This document shows, piece after piece, positions 47,074 to 56,840 of a stretch of DNA of 64,000 nucleotides (the first letter of the stretch is position 1; every line of letters starts with the position of its first letter). The position numbers were made by a program, and so were the translations under genes. The notes below the pieces were generated by a model. It was not told the origin of the DNA, did no database searches, and worked only from the letters and a program-made list of their open reading frames with translations. Where the stretch lies: positions 3,221,414 through 3,285,413 of the forward strand of contig NZ_FUIH01000007.1 of the NCBI RefSeq assembly GCF_900162695.1, in the 5' to 3' direction. The stretch comes from Virgibacillus siamensis. GTDB taxonomy: Bacteria; Bacillota; Bacilli; Bacillales; Amphibacillaceae.

Positions 47074-47232
47074 CATGTCCAGCTCCGGCGCCCAGCAACT
47101 AGCAAACTTCACACTCCTCACTACGATAAGTCAACATCGGTTCGCTTCCAGCTCACCGTGTTTCCTTTATCTCATTGCGGAGTGCTCCAGTTTATACGTT
47201 GCTAAACGGGCACCTGCGCTTTTTGCTTTTCT
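47074..47232. repeat. Dispersed intergenic repeat, short copy
   Basis: Same borders and block order as 359-686 (opening CATGTCCAGCTCC, closing GTTGCTAAACGGGCAC and CGCTTTTTGC) but without the two internal hairpins, leaving about 159 bp. It lies between tRNA-Met and spoIIE. Confidence 0.75.
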
Positions 47233-47304
47233 TTATAGCAAATTAGACATTACTAAACAGAATACGGTAGTGGTTGTAGAATATCGCTTGTCCGAACAGA
47301 AAGC

Positions 47305-47370
47305 AGTCGAACGATTTTTTGATTTGGTCTGCTTGTTTTGACAAAAAAAGAATGCATACTGTGATTTAAT
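47305..47370 (+). promoter_or_regulatory. Spo0A-dependent sigma-A promoter of spoIIE
   Basis: TTGACA (47338-47343) and TTTAAT (47365-47370) are 21 bp apart, the unusual spacing reported for Spo0A-activated spoIIE. A Spo0A-box-like AGTCGAA lies at 47305-47311, and TGTCCGAA at 47290-47297 is a weaker candidate. Confidence 0.6.
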
Positions 47371-47394
47371 GTTCCTAAGAGGGAGTGATTTTGT

Positions 47395-49845
47395 ATGATG
47401 GATTCAATTCCAAGAGCGGAATCTAAAGGGGTTGGGGTTCATAACAAACAATTGCACAGATTGCGCTTGAAGATTTCTTCACAGACCAAATCATTACTGT
47501 TTGAAAGGGGGTGGCTGTTTTACCTGGTAGGATTTTTGCTTGGACGGGCTGTCATCCTTGAAGCTGTCTCACCATTTGCTGCAGCATTTTTAGCAACGAT
47601 CTGGCTTATCCACCGGGACAAGGCGGCTAAAGTTATGCTTGCAGTTTTTGCTGGTGCATTAACGTATTCTGTTTTTCATGGCATGTACATAGCACTTGCT
47701 ATGGTTGTTTTTATTTTTCTTGCAGGTATTTTTAAACATGCCAAAAACCAGCAACTGCTTATTCCACTATTTGTATTTCTTTCCGCAGTGGCACCGCGCC
47801 TGTGTGTCTATTCCATCATGGGTCAGCTGTCATCATATGAATGGATGCTTCTGTTTGTCGAGGGGGTACTCGGAACCGTCCTAGTACTTATCTTTATGCA
47901 GAGTATTCCGCTATTATCACCAAAACGATATAAACCTGCATTAAAGAACGAGGAAATTATTTGTATGATCATTCTACTGGCTTCGATCTTGACCGGGACA
48001 ATTGGTTGGGAAGTTTATGATGCTGCTGTAGAACAGGTTTTATCCCGGTATTTTGTGATGATGCTTGCCTTTGTCGGCGGCGCAGCAATTGGATCGACGG
48101 TAGGTGTGGTTGCTGGACTGATTCTGTCGCTGGCAAACGTGGCGAATCTATATCAGATGAGTCTGCTTGCTTTTTCCGGATTATTGGGGGGATTACTGAA
48201 GGAAGGCAGTAAAGTCGGGGTTGTAATTGGTTTGTTTGTCGGAACATTTTTAGTCGGGATTTACGGGGAGTCTCATACATTGATTCCTTCATTGATGGAG
48301 TCGACCATTGCTGCGTTGTTATTCTTTTTGACACCGGCAAGTCTGTTCCGGAAACTGTCCAAATATATTCCCGGGACTGAGGAACATTCCAACGAACAGG
48401 AACAGTATCTTCAAAAGGTGCGAAATGTTACCGCAAAACGTGTAGAGCAATTTTCGGATGTATTTGAAGCGCTCTCAAAAAGCTTCGCCAATTCAGAAAA
48501 ACCTGATGAAGACCAAAGACATGCAAATCGGGAAACAGATTATTTTTTAAGCCAGGTGACTGAAAAGACATGCCAGTCCTGTTTTATGAAGGATCGCTGC
48601 TGGCAGAAACAGTTTGACCGAACCTATTCTTTAATGGAGGATTTAAAAGATGATTTGTCTGAAGGCAACGCGCCGAATCGAAAACTAATGAGTGATTTTG
48701 AAAACCACTGTGTCAAATCGAAAAAAGTGGTGGATACCATCAAAGATGAAGTATCCTTTTTTGAAGCAAATAAAAAGCTGAAAAAACAGGTCATGGAGAG
48801 CAAACGATTTGTGGCGGATCAGCTGCAGGGTGTATCTGAAGTTATGGAAGACTTTGCATCGGAGATTTTGAAAGAACGACAGCACCATGAGAAACAGGAG
48901 ATGCAGATAATCCATATGTTGAAACAAATGGGAATCACCTTGGAAAAATTGGACATTTATCGATTGGACAAGGGGAATGTGGATATCGAAATGACAATAT
49001 CGTTTTATGATTATCATGGGGAAGGGCCGAAACTGATTGCACCGGTCCTGTCTGATATTTTAAATGAAATGATTGTCGTGAAACATGAAGAGGTGTCTCC
49101 ATTTCCTAATGGCTACTGTTACTTGATCTTTGGATCAGCGAAGGAATTTGTAATTGATACGGGCATCGCCAATGCGGCTAAAGGGGGTGGACTGGTTTCC
49201 GGTGACAGTTTTAAGACGATTGAGCTTGGTGAGGGTAAATATGCCATGGCAATCAGCGATGGGATGGGAAATGGTCAGCGGGCAAGTGAAGAAAGCAAGG
49301 AAACGCTTCGATTGCTGCAGCAAATTTTGCAGACAGGAATTCCGGAAAGGGTGGCTATCAAATCAATTAATTCCATTTTGGCATTAAGATCAACGGATGA
49401 GATGTTTGCGACGCTGGATCTTGCTGTTATTAATTTACACAATGCATTTGTCCGATTTTTGAAGATTGGTTCGACACCAAGTTTTATTAAACGCGGAAAT
49501 GAAATGATTAAGGTGGAGGCAAGTAATCTTCCGATGGGGATTATCCAGGAGTTTGACGTGGATATTGTCGGTGAGCAGCTGATGAATGAGGATATCCTGA
49601 TCATGATGAGCGATGGCATATTTGATGGCCCGAAACATATTGAAAATACGGATGCCTGGCTGAAACGCAAAATCAGGGAGATGAAAACAAATGATCCTCA
49701 GGAAATAGCCGATTTACTATTGGAAGAGGTTGTCCGAACGAGAGCGGGAGCAATTGATGATGACATGACGGTTGTTGTCGCTAAGATTGTAAAAAATTCA
49801 CCACAATGGGCTTCCATACCGTACTATTCCAATGAAGCCCAATAG
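47395..49845 (+). CDS. spoIIE: Stage II sporulation protein E (PP2C phosphatase)
   Basis: Membrane phosphatase that dephosphorylates SpoIIAA to free sigma-F, and takes part in the polar septum with FtsZ. 816 residues: about ten transmembrane helices (residues 40-320), a central FtsZ-interaction/oligomerisation region with the Cys cluster CQSCFMKDRCW (about 390-400), and the C-terminal PP2C domain (about 590-800) with AISDGMGNGQRASEES and LIMMSDGIFDGP metal sites and DDDMTVVVAKI. ATG 47395 (or 47398) follows GAGGGAGTG. Confidence 0.97.
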   Translation: MMDSIPRAESKGVGVHNKQLHRLRLKISSQTKSLLFERGWLFYLVGFLLGRAVILEAVSPFAAAFLATIWLIHRDKAAKVMLAVFAGALTYSVFHGMYIALAMVVFIFLAGIFKHAKNQQLLIPLFVFLSAVAPRLCVYSIMGQLSSYEWMLLFVEGVLGTVLVLIFMQSIPLLSPKRYKPALKNEEIICMIILLASILTGTIGWEVYDAAVEQVLSRYFVMMLAFVGGAAIGSTVGVVAGLILSLANVANLYQMSLLAFSGLLGGLLKEGSKVGVVIGLFVGTFLVGIYGESHTLIPSLMESTIAALLFFLTPASLFRKLSKYIPGTEEHSNEQEQYLQKVRNVTAKRVEQFSDVFEALSKSFANSEKPDEDQRHANRETDYFLSQVTEKTCQSCFMKDRCWQKQFDRTYSLMEDLKDDLSEGNAPNRKLMSDFENHCVKSKKVVDTIKDEVSFFEANKKLKKQVMESKRFVADQLQGVSEVMEDFASEILKERQHHEKQEMQIIHMLKQMGITLEKLDIYRLDKGNVDIEMTISFYDYHGEGPKLIAPVLSDILNEMIVVKHEEVSPFPNGYCYLIFGSAKEFVIDTGIANAAKGGGLVSGDSFKTIELGEGKYAMAISDGMGNGQRASEESKETLRLLQQILQTGIPERVAIKSINSILALRSTDEMFATLDLAVINLHNAFVRFLKIGSTPSFIKRGNEMIKVEASNLPMGIIQEFDVDIVGEQLMNEDILIMMSDGIFDGPKHIENTDAWLKRKIREMKTNDPQEIADLLLEEVVRTRAGAIDDDMTVVVAKIVKNSPQWASIPYYSNEAQ

Positions 49846-49937
49846 TAATGGGGGGAGGCGTAACATTCCAATCGGCAAGGTATATTCTTCCAGATTCCTG
49901 GTGATGATGGTAGTGGAATCAATGGGAGGTATGCTGT

Positions 49938-50666
49938 ATGAAAAAAGGCACTTTAAAACAGATATTATTAATTACAGATGGATGTTCGAATAAAGGGGAG
50001 GACCCGGCTGCAACTGCAGCACTTGCATATCAGCAGGGGATAACAGTGAATGTCATCGGGATTATGGATGACAATCAGACGGAACAGCCTGAAGGATTTC
50101 AGGAAGTGGAAGACATTTCAATGTCAGGGGGCGGTGTCAGTCAAATTGTTTATAAGCAGGCATTATCACAAACGGTACAAACTGTAACCAAACAGGGAAT
50201 GACACAGACATTGCAGGGGTTTGTCAATAAAGAATTGAAACAAATACTGGGACCTGGACAGTCGATGGAGGATATTGAACCCGAAAAGCGCGGGGAGATT
50301 ATGGAAGTTGTGGAAGATATGGGGGAAACCTGTGACCTGGAGGTGCTTGTTCTGGTCGATACTAGTGCGAGCATGAAGGATAAGCTGCCAACGGTGAAAG
50401 AGTCATTGATTGATTTGTCCATCAGCCTTAATGCGCGTATCGGCCGAAATCGTTTTTGTATTTACAGTTTCCCCGGTAGACGTAAGGATGTTCAGAAGGT
50501 GTTTGACTGGTCACCAAAGCTTGATTCTGTTTCAACGATCTTTCCTAAATTGACCAGTGGCGGAATCACTCCAACAGGACCGGCGATTCGTGAGGCCATG
50601 TATCAGTTTGGCCGGAACACTTTGTTAAGGAGTTTCGAAGATGAACAAGGCACAGAAGAAGCCTGA
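49938..50666 (+). CDS. yabS: von Willebrand factor A domain protein YabS
   Basis: 242 residues, soluble. The N-terminal part LKQILLITDGCSNKGEDPA looks like one VWA-type strand, and the C-terminal VWA holds the MIDAS LVLVDTSASMKDKLPTVKES (about residue 136). Function unknown; co-encoded with the forespore kinase yabT, whose start lies inside its last codons (26-nt overlap), suggesting a joint role in sporulation. ATG 49938 follows GGGAGGTATG. Confidence 0.88.
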   Translation: MKKGTLKQILLITDGCSNKGEDPAATAALAYQQGITVNVIGIMDDNQTEQPEGFQEVEDISMSGGGVSQIVYKQALSQTVQTVTKQGMTQTLQGFVNKELKQILGPGQSMEDIEPEKRGEIMEVVEDMGETCDLEVLVLVDTSASMKDKLPTVKESLIDLSISLNARIGRNRFCIYSFPGRRKDVQKVFDWSPKLDSVSTIFPKLTSGGITPTGPAIREAMYQFGRNTLLRSFEDEQGTEEA

Positions 50667-51564
50667 GATCGACTTTTTGCCCGGTATGGTTATCACCGGC
50701 AAGTGGCATAAAACGCAATATACAATTAAAGAAAAGCTTGGCAGCGGTGCAGTGGGAAATGTCTATTTATGCGAATTCAACGGACAACAGGCAGCGCTGA
50801 AGATAAGCGAAAACAGTGCATCCATGACAATGGAAGTAAATGTCCTGAAAGCGTTTGAACAGGTCCAGGGAAGCCGCCTTGGACCTTGTTTACTTGATGT
50901 TGATGATTATGAATACGGAAAGGGAAGAGTTTATTCCTTTTATGTAATGGAGTACTTGCAAGGGGAGTCGTTAACCCGTTTTATCAGACGTCAAGGCAGG
51001 GAATGGATCGGTGTTTTTATGCTTCAGCTGCTCGATGATCTGGAGCGGCTCCACGAGTTTGGATGGGTTTTTGGCGACTTCAAAACGGAAAACTTATTAG
51101 TCATTTCATCGCCGCCACGGGTGCGTTGGATTGATGTTGGGGGGACAACGCAAATTGGCAGGGCGATTAAGGAATATACGGAATTTTACGATCGGGGTTA
51201 CTGGGGGATGGGGAGCAGAAAAGCTGAACCAAGTTATGACCTTTTCGCGCTTGTCATGGTATTTCTAACTGTATGTTATCCAAAACGCTTCGAAAAAGGG
51301 ACCAATCCCAAGGCAACACTTCTAAAAAAATTGGATGATGCAAAACTGCTTGCTGTTTACAGAGAGTCGTTGAAAAAGGCAGTAATGGGAAAGTATCAGT
51401 CAAGCTCACAAATGAAAAGTGATGTAACTAAAGTGCTGAATCACATTCGGGTTTCACGGGCTGCGGACAGTCCCGGCAAACAGGGCGCTGGGTCTATGTT
51501 AATGGAAACTGGCGGAATCGCTGCTGTTGCCGCCTTCTTCTATTTTTCTTCATTGCTGTTGTAG
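50641..51564 (+). CDS. yabT: Hanks-type serine/threonine kinase YabT
   Basis: Membrane-tethered forespore kinase; the B. subtilis homologue phosphorylates RecA and AbrB. 307 residues: Gly loop LGSGAVGNVYLCEF (about 38), Lys in AALKISEN, Glu in MTMEVNVLK, catalytic loop VFGDFKTENLLV (about 150), then WIDVGGTTQ in place of a DFG, which I believe is usual for this family. A single C-terminal transmembrane helix (GGIAAVAAFFYFSSLLL) anchors it. Its tail before the helix is shorter than the B. subtilis one. Confidence 0.92.
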   Translation: MNKAQKKPEIDFLPGMVITGKWHKTQYTIKEKLGSGAVGNVYLCEFNGQQAALKISENSASMTMEVNVLKAFEQVQGSRLGPCLLDVDDYEYGKGRVYSFYVMEYLQGESLTRFIRRQGREWIGVFMLQLLDDLERLHEFGWVFGDFKTENLLVISSPPRVRWIDVGGTTQIGRAIKEYTEFYDRGYWGMGSRKAEPSYDLFALVMVFLTVCYPKRFEKGTNPKATLLKKLDDAKLLAVYRESLKKAVMGKYQSSSQMKSDVTKVLNHIRVSRAADSPGKQGAGSMLMETGGIAAVAAFFYFSSLLL

Positions 51565-51669
51565 AATTACTGTTATGAAACGTTCGATTCTGCTTTTCTT
51601 ATGTTTCAAATATGTGGTATCATTAATTCAGTATGTAAACTAATATTTCGTGTGGAGATGGGCAGTGAA

Positions 51670-53079
51670 ATGATTGAGAAAGTGAAGACTTTTATGAAAG
51701 AACATCAGTTGCTGGAGGCGAATTCCAATGTACTGGTTGGTGTCTCAGGCGGTCCGGATTCCATGGCGCTCCTACACTTTTTTTCCATCATCCGGGAGGT
51801 GTGGAATCTGAATGTAATTGCTGTTACAGTGGATCATCAACTGCGTGGCGAGGAATCTTTGGATGATCTTGCATATGTCCGTCAAATGTGTGATCAATGG
51901 AATATTCAATTTGTGGGAACTTCTTTGGATGTTCCTTCGTATAAAAAGGAGAAGCAAATGGGAACACAGGAAGCTGCCCGCAACCTGCGATATGGATTTT
52001 TCGAAAAACAAATGAAATCCTTTGATGCTGATGTCCTTGCCCTTGGTCACCATGGTGATGATCAAATAGAAACTGTCATAATGGCACTTGCCCGTACCGC
52101 CGACCCCGGAGCACTTTCAGGAATCCCCGTTAAGCGTGATTTTGCGAATGGCATGATTATCAGGCCGTTTCTATGTACGACAAAAGATGAATTGGAAGCA
52201 TATTGCGTGCAGCAGCAGATTATTCCCAGAAGAGATCCTTCCAACGATGAGACGGTTTATACGCGCAACTTTTTCCGGAAACAGCTGCTCCCATTACTAA
52301 AAGATAGAAATCCAAATATACATAATACAGTACAGCATTTAAGCGAAGTGCTGCAGGAAGATGAGCGGTTTTTACTTGATGAGGCGGCTGAAATGGTGCA
52401 GGAGAACGTGAAAATGGATCACGAATTAAATAAAATCTCATTCGATAGTACAGTATTTTCCTCGTTTCCCTATTCTTTACAAAGGCGTGCCTATCATCTA
52501 ATATTAAATTATCTATATAAAAAATGGCCAAAAAATTTATCGTATGTGCATGAACAACAATTTTTTGACTTATTGCATCGAACATCCGGAAATACACATA
52601 TTGATTTTCCTTACAACCTGAAACTGAACAATATGTACGGGACATTTGTTTTATTCTTCCCGGAAGAGCAGCCGGAAGCACCGTCAGTGCCGGCAGTGAT
52701 GGAAATCCCGAGTGAAACAAATTGGTACAATGGAACCATTACAGCCTGTTACACAGACGATCCGGGAGAACAATCAGAAATGAGTTATGCATGCGGCAAG
52801 GAGGAAGTTGCATTGCCGTTGCACGTCCGAACGCGACGGAATGGAGACAGGATGTGCTGGAAAGGGCTGCAGGGGAGTAAAAAATTGAAAGATATTTTCA
52901 TCGATGCAAAAGTACCTTTGACCGAACGGGATAAATGGCCGGTAGTTGTTGATAATAACGGAACAGTCTTGTGGCTGGTTGGTCTGAAAAAAAGAATTCC
53001 TGAGGTGCAAAGGGAATATGACACATACATTCAGCTGAAATTTGAAAAACGTAATTCGCAGGAGGGACAGCATGCATAA
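51670..53079 (+). CDS. tilS: tRNA(Ile)-lysidine synthase
   Basis: Converts C34 of tRNA-Ile(CAU) to lysidine so that it reads AUA. 469 residues from ATG 51670 (MIEKVKTFMKEHQLLEANSN). The N-type ATP-pyrophosphatase P-loop VSGGPDSMALLHFF (about 25), DHQLRGEESLDD, ALGHHGDDQIETVIM and the C-terminal TilS domain (GSKKLKDIFIDAKVPLTERD) are present. ATG 51658, four codons up, is an alternative. Its last codons overlap hprT. Confidence 0.95.
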   Translation: MIEKVKTFMKEHQLLEANSNVLVGVSGGPDSMALLHFFSIIREVWNLNVIAVTVDHQLRGEESLDDLAYVRQMCDQWNIQFVGTSLDVPSYKKEKQMGTQEAARNLRYGFFEKQMKSFDADVLALGHHGDDQIETVIMALARTADPGALSGIPVKRDFANGMIIRPFLCTTKDELEAYCVQQQIIPRRDPSNDETVYTRNFFRKQLLPLLKDRNPNIHNTVQHLSEVLQEDERFLLDEAAEMVQENVKMDHELNKISFDSTVFSSFPYSLQRRAYHLILNYLYKKWPKNLSYVHEQQFFDLLHRTSGNTHIDFPYNLKLNNMYGTFVLFFPEEQPEAPSVPAVMEIPSETNWYNGTITACYTDDPGEQSEMSYACGKEEVALPLHVRTRRNGDRMCWKGLQGSKKLKDIFIDAKVPLTERDKWPVVVDNNGTVLWLVGLKKRIPEVQREYDTYIQLKFEKRNSQEGQHA

Positions 53080-53617
53080 CGACATTGAAAAAGTATTGAT
53101 TACGGAAGAAGAGATTGCGCAAAAGTGTTCGGAACTTGGAAAACAGCTTACCGAAGAATATGATGGCAGGTTCCCGCTTGCGATTGGTGTTTTGAAAGGG
53201 GCCATGCCTTTCATGTCAGATATCCTCCGTCGAGTGGAAACACACCTGGAGATGGATTTTATGGATGTATCCAGCTATGGGGGAAAGATGCGGTCCTCAG
53301 GTGAGGTTAAGATTGTGAAAGACCTGGATACGAAGGTTGAAGGCCGTGATTTACTAATCATTGAAGACATCATTGACAGCGGTCTGACATTGAGCTATCT
53401 GGTTGATTTATTTAAGTACCGTAAAGCGAGATCTATTAAAATTGTTACGCTGCTTGATAAACCATCCGGCCGTTCCGCACATATAAAAGCGGATATCGTT
53501 GGATTTGAGGTTCCAAACGAATTTGTCGTGGGCTATGGACTTGATTATGAGGAAAAATACCGTAACCTCCCATATATCGGTGTGCTGAAGCCGCGAATCT
53601 ATGGTGGCGACGAATAA
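53072..53617 (+). CDS. hprT: Hypoxanthine-guanine phosphoribosyltransferase
   Basis: Purine salvage enzyme; in Bacillus also reported to act with TilS in ftsH regulation. 181 residues from ATG 53072 (MHNDIEKVLITEEEI) after GGAGGGACAG. PRPP loop LLIIEDIIDSGLTLSY (about residue 95), MDVSSYGGKMRSSGE flexible loop and VGYGLDYEEKYRNLPYIG purine site. An eight-base overlap with tilS. Confidence 0.97.
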   Translation: MHNDIEKVLITEEEIAQKCSELGKQLTEEYDGRFPLAIGVLKGAMPFMSDILRRVETHLEMDFMDVSSYGGKMRSSGEVKIVKDLDTKVEGRDLLIIEDIIDSGLTLSYLVDLFKYRKARSIKIVTLLDKPSGRSAHIKADIVGFEVPNEFVVGYGLDYEEKYRNLPYIGVLKPRIYGGDE

Positions 53618-53693
53618 AGGAAATGAATAATTTTAAACAATAAAACCCATATTTCGGGGAACTCAAATTTCATGAAATTGTAAGTGGAATTAG

Positions 53694-53723
53694 TTGTATT
53701 AGCACTTTTTTCTATGGTACTAT
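53694..53723 (+). promoter_or_regulatory. Sigma-A promoter of ftsH
   Basis: TTGTAT and TACTAT with an 18-bp spacer, 35 nt before the start codon. Confidence 0.55.
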
Positions 53724-53758
53724 GTTTGTAGTTTTTCCCGCTTGGGAGGAGGTAAGGA

Positions 53759-55804
53759 ATGAATCGTATATTTCGCAATGTTGTCTTTTATTTACTCATA
53801 TTTCTAGTAGTAATTGGCGTCATTGGAGTATTTAATGGACAAAATGAACAGGCAGAACAATATGATGTAAAAGAGTTTATGCAAGCTCTGAATAATGGCA
53901 AGGTCGAAGAAATGACGATGCAGCCATCGAATGGAATAATCCGTATTACCGGTAAATTGGGGGATGACAAATCATTTGTCACACAAGTTCCGGAAAATAC
54001 GAATATTGTATCGAATATATATGATAAAGCAACAAAACAAAGTGTGCTCAATGTGAAGGAAGAAGAACAGCCAAGCGGCTGGGTAACCTTCCTGACAACT
54101 ATGATTCCATTTTTGATACTGGGGTTATTTTTCTTCTTTATTCTAAGCCAGGCACAAGGCGGCGGTGGCGGCCGTGTAATGAACTTCGGCAAGAGTAAAG
54201 CAAAAATGTACAATGAGGATAAGAAAAAGGTTCGCTTTAAAGATGTAGCAGGGGCAGATGAAGAGAAGCAGGAACTTGTAGAGGTTGTTGAGTTTCTGAA
54301 GGATCCGCGCAAATTCTCCTCCGTTGGTGCCCGTATTCCAAAAGGGGTACTGCTTGTAGGACCTCCGGGAACAGGTAAAACATTACTTGCTCGTGCAGTA
54401 GCAGGAGAAGCAGGAACACCATTCTTCTCCATCAGTGGTTCTGACTTTGTGGAGATGTTTGTTGGTGTCGGTGCTTCCCGTGTACGCGACCTATTTGAAA
54501 ATGCTAAAAAGAATGCACCTTGTATCGTATTTATTGATGAGATTGATGCAGTTGGCCGTCAGCGTGGTGCCGGACTCGGCGGTGGACACGATGAGCGTGA
54601 ACAAACATTGAACCAATTGCTTGTCGAAATGGATGGATTCGGTGCCAATGAAGGCATCATTATGATTGCAGCAACAAACCGTCCGGATATTCTGGACCCT
54701 GCATTGCTTCGTCCCGGACGTTTCGACAGACAGATTACCGTTAACCGTCCTGATGTAAAAGGACGTGAAGAAGTCCTGAAAGTTCATGCACAGGATAAAC
54801 CATTGGATAATACCGTCGATTTGAAAACCATTGCGATGCGTACACCTGGCTTTTCCGGTGCAGACTTGGAGAATTTGTTAAATGAAGCAGCATTGGTTGC
54901 CGCACGTTTTGACAAAACAAAAATTGATATGCTGGACGTTGATGAGGCAATTGACCGTGTAATTGCTGGTCCGGCTAAGAAAAGTAAAGTTATTTCCCAG
55001 AAAGAAAGAAATATTGTTGCCCACCATGAAAGCGGACATACAATTATTGGTATGGTTCTGGATGAAGCGGATATGGTACATAAGGTTACGATTGTACCGC
55101 GGGGACAGGCAGGCGGTTATGCTGTCATGCTTCCAAAAGAGGATCGTTACTTTATGACGAAACCTGAGCTTTTTGATAAAATCACCGGTCTTTTGGGCGG
55201 ACGTGTAGCCGAAGAAATTATGTTCGGCGAAGTAAGTACAGGTGCGTCAAATGACTTTCAGCGTGCAACAGCGATTGCCCGTAAGATGATTACAGAATAC
55301 GGCATGAGTGATAAAATTGGACCGCTTCAGTTTACAAGTGGCGGTGGTGAAGTATTCCTCGGCCGTGATATTCAAAACGATCAGAATTACAGTGATACGA
55401 TTGCTTATGAGATTGATACGGAAATGCAAAACTTTATCGGTTATTGTTACGATCGTGCAAAAACAATTCTGACCGAAAATAAAGATAAGCTTGAATTAAT
55501 TGCACAAACATTGCTTGATGTTGAAACATTGGATGCCAAGCAAATTAAGAGTCTGTTTGAGGACGGTGTGCTGCCTGAACCTGCAGAGGATCAAACCGAA
55601 CAACGGAAAGTTGCGGATGACGAGAAGGATGTTAAAGTGAACATCAATTCCAAGCAGGATGCTGACGCCGAACCTGAAACATATGAAGAGGCAAAGAAAA
55701 AAGCTGAAGAAAAACGCAGAGAAGAACGCGAAGCTGAGAAAGAAGAAGAACAGGAAGAATCAAAACCGCAAGACGGCACTTCCGATGATGATCCTAAACA
55801 ATAA
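53759..55804 (+). CDS. ftsH: ATP-dependent zinc metalloprotease FtsH
   Basis: Membrane AAA+ protease for quality control; needed for sporulation and stress in Bacillus. 681 residues: TM1 (VVFYLLIFLVVIGVIGVF), extracytoplasmic loop (about 25-110), TM2 (FLTTMIPFLILGLFFFFIL), Walker A GPPGTGKTLLARAVAGE (about 203), Walker B IVFIDEIDAVG, SRH, protease HESGH (about 424) as HEXXH, and a long charged C-terminus (about 605-681). ATG 53759 after GGGAGGAGGTAAGG. Confidence 0.97.
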   Translation: MNRIFRNVVFYLLIFLVVIGVIGVFNGQNEQAEQYDVKEFMQALNNGKVEEMTMQPSNGIIRITGKLGDDKSFVTQVPENTNIVSNIYDKATKQSVLNVKEEEQPSGWVTFLTTMIPFLILGLFFFFILSQAQGGGGGRVMNFGKSKAKMYNEDKKKVRFKDVAGADEEKQELVEVVEFLKDPRKFSSVGARIPKGVLLVGPPGTGKTLLARAVAGEAGTPFFSISGSDFVEMFVGVGASRVRDLFENAKKNAPCIVFIDEIDAVGRQRGAGLGGGHDEREQTLNQLLVEMDGFGANEGIIMIAATNRPDILDPALLRPGRFDRQITVNRPDVKGREEVLKVHAQDKPLDNTVDLKTIAMRTPGFSGADLENLLNEAALVAARFDKTKIDMLDVDEAIDRVIAGPAKKSKVISQKERNIVAHHESGHTIIGMVLDEADMVHKVTIVPRGQAGGYAVMLPKEDRYFMTKPELFDKITGLLGGRVAEEIMFGEVSTGASNDFQRATAIARKMITEYGMSDKIGPLQFTSGGGEVFLGRDIQNDQNYSDTIAYEIDTEMQNFIGYCYDRAKTILTENKDKLELIAQTLLDVETLDAKQIKSLFEDGVLPEPAEDQTEQRKVADDEKDVKVNINSKQDADAEPETYEEAKKKAEEKRREEREAEKEEEQEESKPQDGTSDDDPKQ

Positions 55805-55813
55805 TGTTTGATA

Positions 55814-55843
55814 AGGCCCTCCATGTATGATGGAGGGCTTTTC
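55814..55843 (+). terminator. Terminator of ftsH
   Basis: Perfect stem GCCCTCCAT/ATGGAGGGC, then TTTTC. Confidence 0.9.
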
Positions 55844-56040
55844 TATATGGTCTGTCATAATTTAGTATCCCGGCACATGATTCATGGCAACATGTATACC
55901 TTATCTTCGCCTAACATGCCAACAGTCAACTTGCTTACCAGAGTCCGGTTAAACAGTACTTACGCTTTTCCTATCCTTATTCATTTATGGTATATTAAAA
56001 GACAGAAAAATAATAACTGGGTGGGAAGGTTTGGTTCAGG

Positions 56041-56820
56041 ATGCTTTTTGTGCTTGATGTAGGAAATACAAACACGGTGTTAGGTGTGTTTCATCACGAT
56101 AAATTGATCCATGAATGGCGGATCAAAACAGATCGACATAAAACAGAAGATGAATTTGGCATATTGATAAAGTCAATGCTGGAACATGAAGATATATCGT
56201 TGGCCGACATTACCGGAGTCATTATTTCGTCAGTTGTCCCTCCTATCATGTTTGCACTGGAGAAGATGTCAACGAAATATTTTCATACGGAAGCAATGGT
56301 AATCGGCAAGGAACCGGTACATTCCTATTTGAAAATGGCTTATCCAAAACCGGAAGAAATCGGAGCTGACAGAATTGTGAATGCAATAGGGGCGCTGCAT
56401 GAATACGATGCTCCACTGATTATAATTGATTTTGGAACAGCTACGACATATTGTTACATTAACGAAAACAAAGAATATCAGGGCGGACTGATAGCTCCGG
56501 GAATTCATATTTCAATGGAAGCATTATATCAGAAGGCGTCCAAGCTGCCCAAAATTGAAATTCAGGCACCAGATAATGTCGTTGGCAGTTCAACTGTGGA
56601 AGCAATGCAATCCGGTGTTTTTTATGGGTACGTTGGACAGGTTGATGGTATAGTCAACCGATTGAAAGGGCAGGCTTCCAAAGAACCGGTCGTAATTGCG
56701 ACAGGAGGGCTTGCCCCGCTTATTTCCGATGCATCGGAAACAATTGACTATGTTGATCAATATTTGACACTAAAAGGATTGTATTTGATCTATCAAAAAA
56801 ACAGGCAAAAAAATTCATAA
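56041..56820 (+). CDS. coaX: Type III pantothenate kinase
   Basis: First step of CoA synthesis, the potassium-dependent ASKHA-fold enzyme. 259 residues: phosphate motif MLFVLDVGNTNTVLGVF (residues 1-17), HKTEDEFGILIKS, GADRIVNAIGA, IIDFGTATTYCYI (about 128) and GLIAPGIHISMEAL. ATG 56041 follows the AAGGTTTGGTTCAGG leader. Confidence 0.96.
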   Translation: MLFVLDVGNTNTVLGVFHHDKLIHEWRIKTDRHKTEDEFGILIKSMLEHEDISLADITGVIISSVVPPIMFALEKMSTKYFHTEAMVIGKEPVHSYLKMAYPKPEEIGADRIVNAIGALHEYDAPLIIIDFGTATTYCYINENKEYQGGLIAPGIHISMEALYQKASKLPKIEIQAPDNVVGSSTVEAMQSGVFYGYVGQVDGIVNRLKGQASKEPVVIATGGLAPLISDASETIDYVDQYLTLKGLYLIYQKNRQKNS

Positions 56821-56840
56821 AAAGGAGACTGAGTATTACC

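Noticed and set aside
51185..51230. Loss-of-function mutation in YabT (DVGG for DFG)
   Set aside because: As I recall, B. subtilis YabT has the same DVGG segment, so it is a family trait and not decay.
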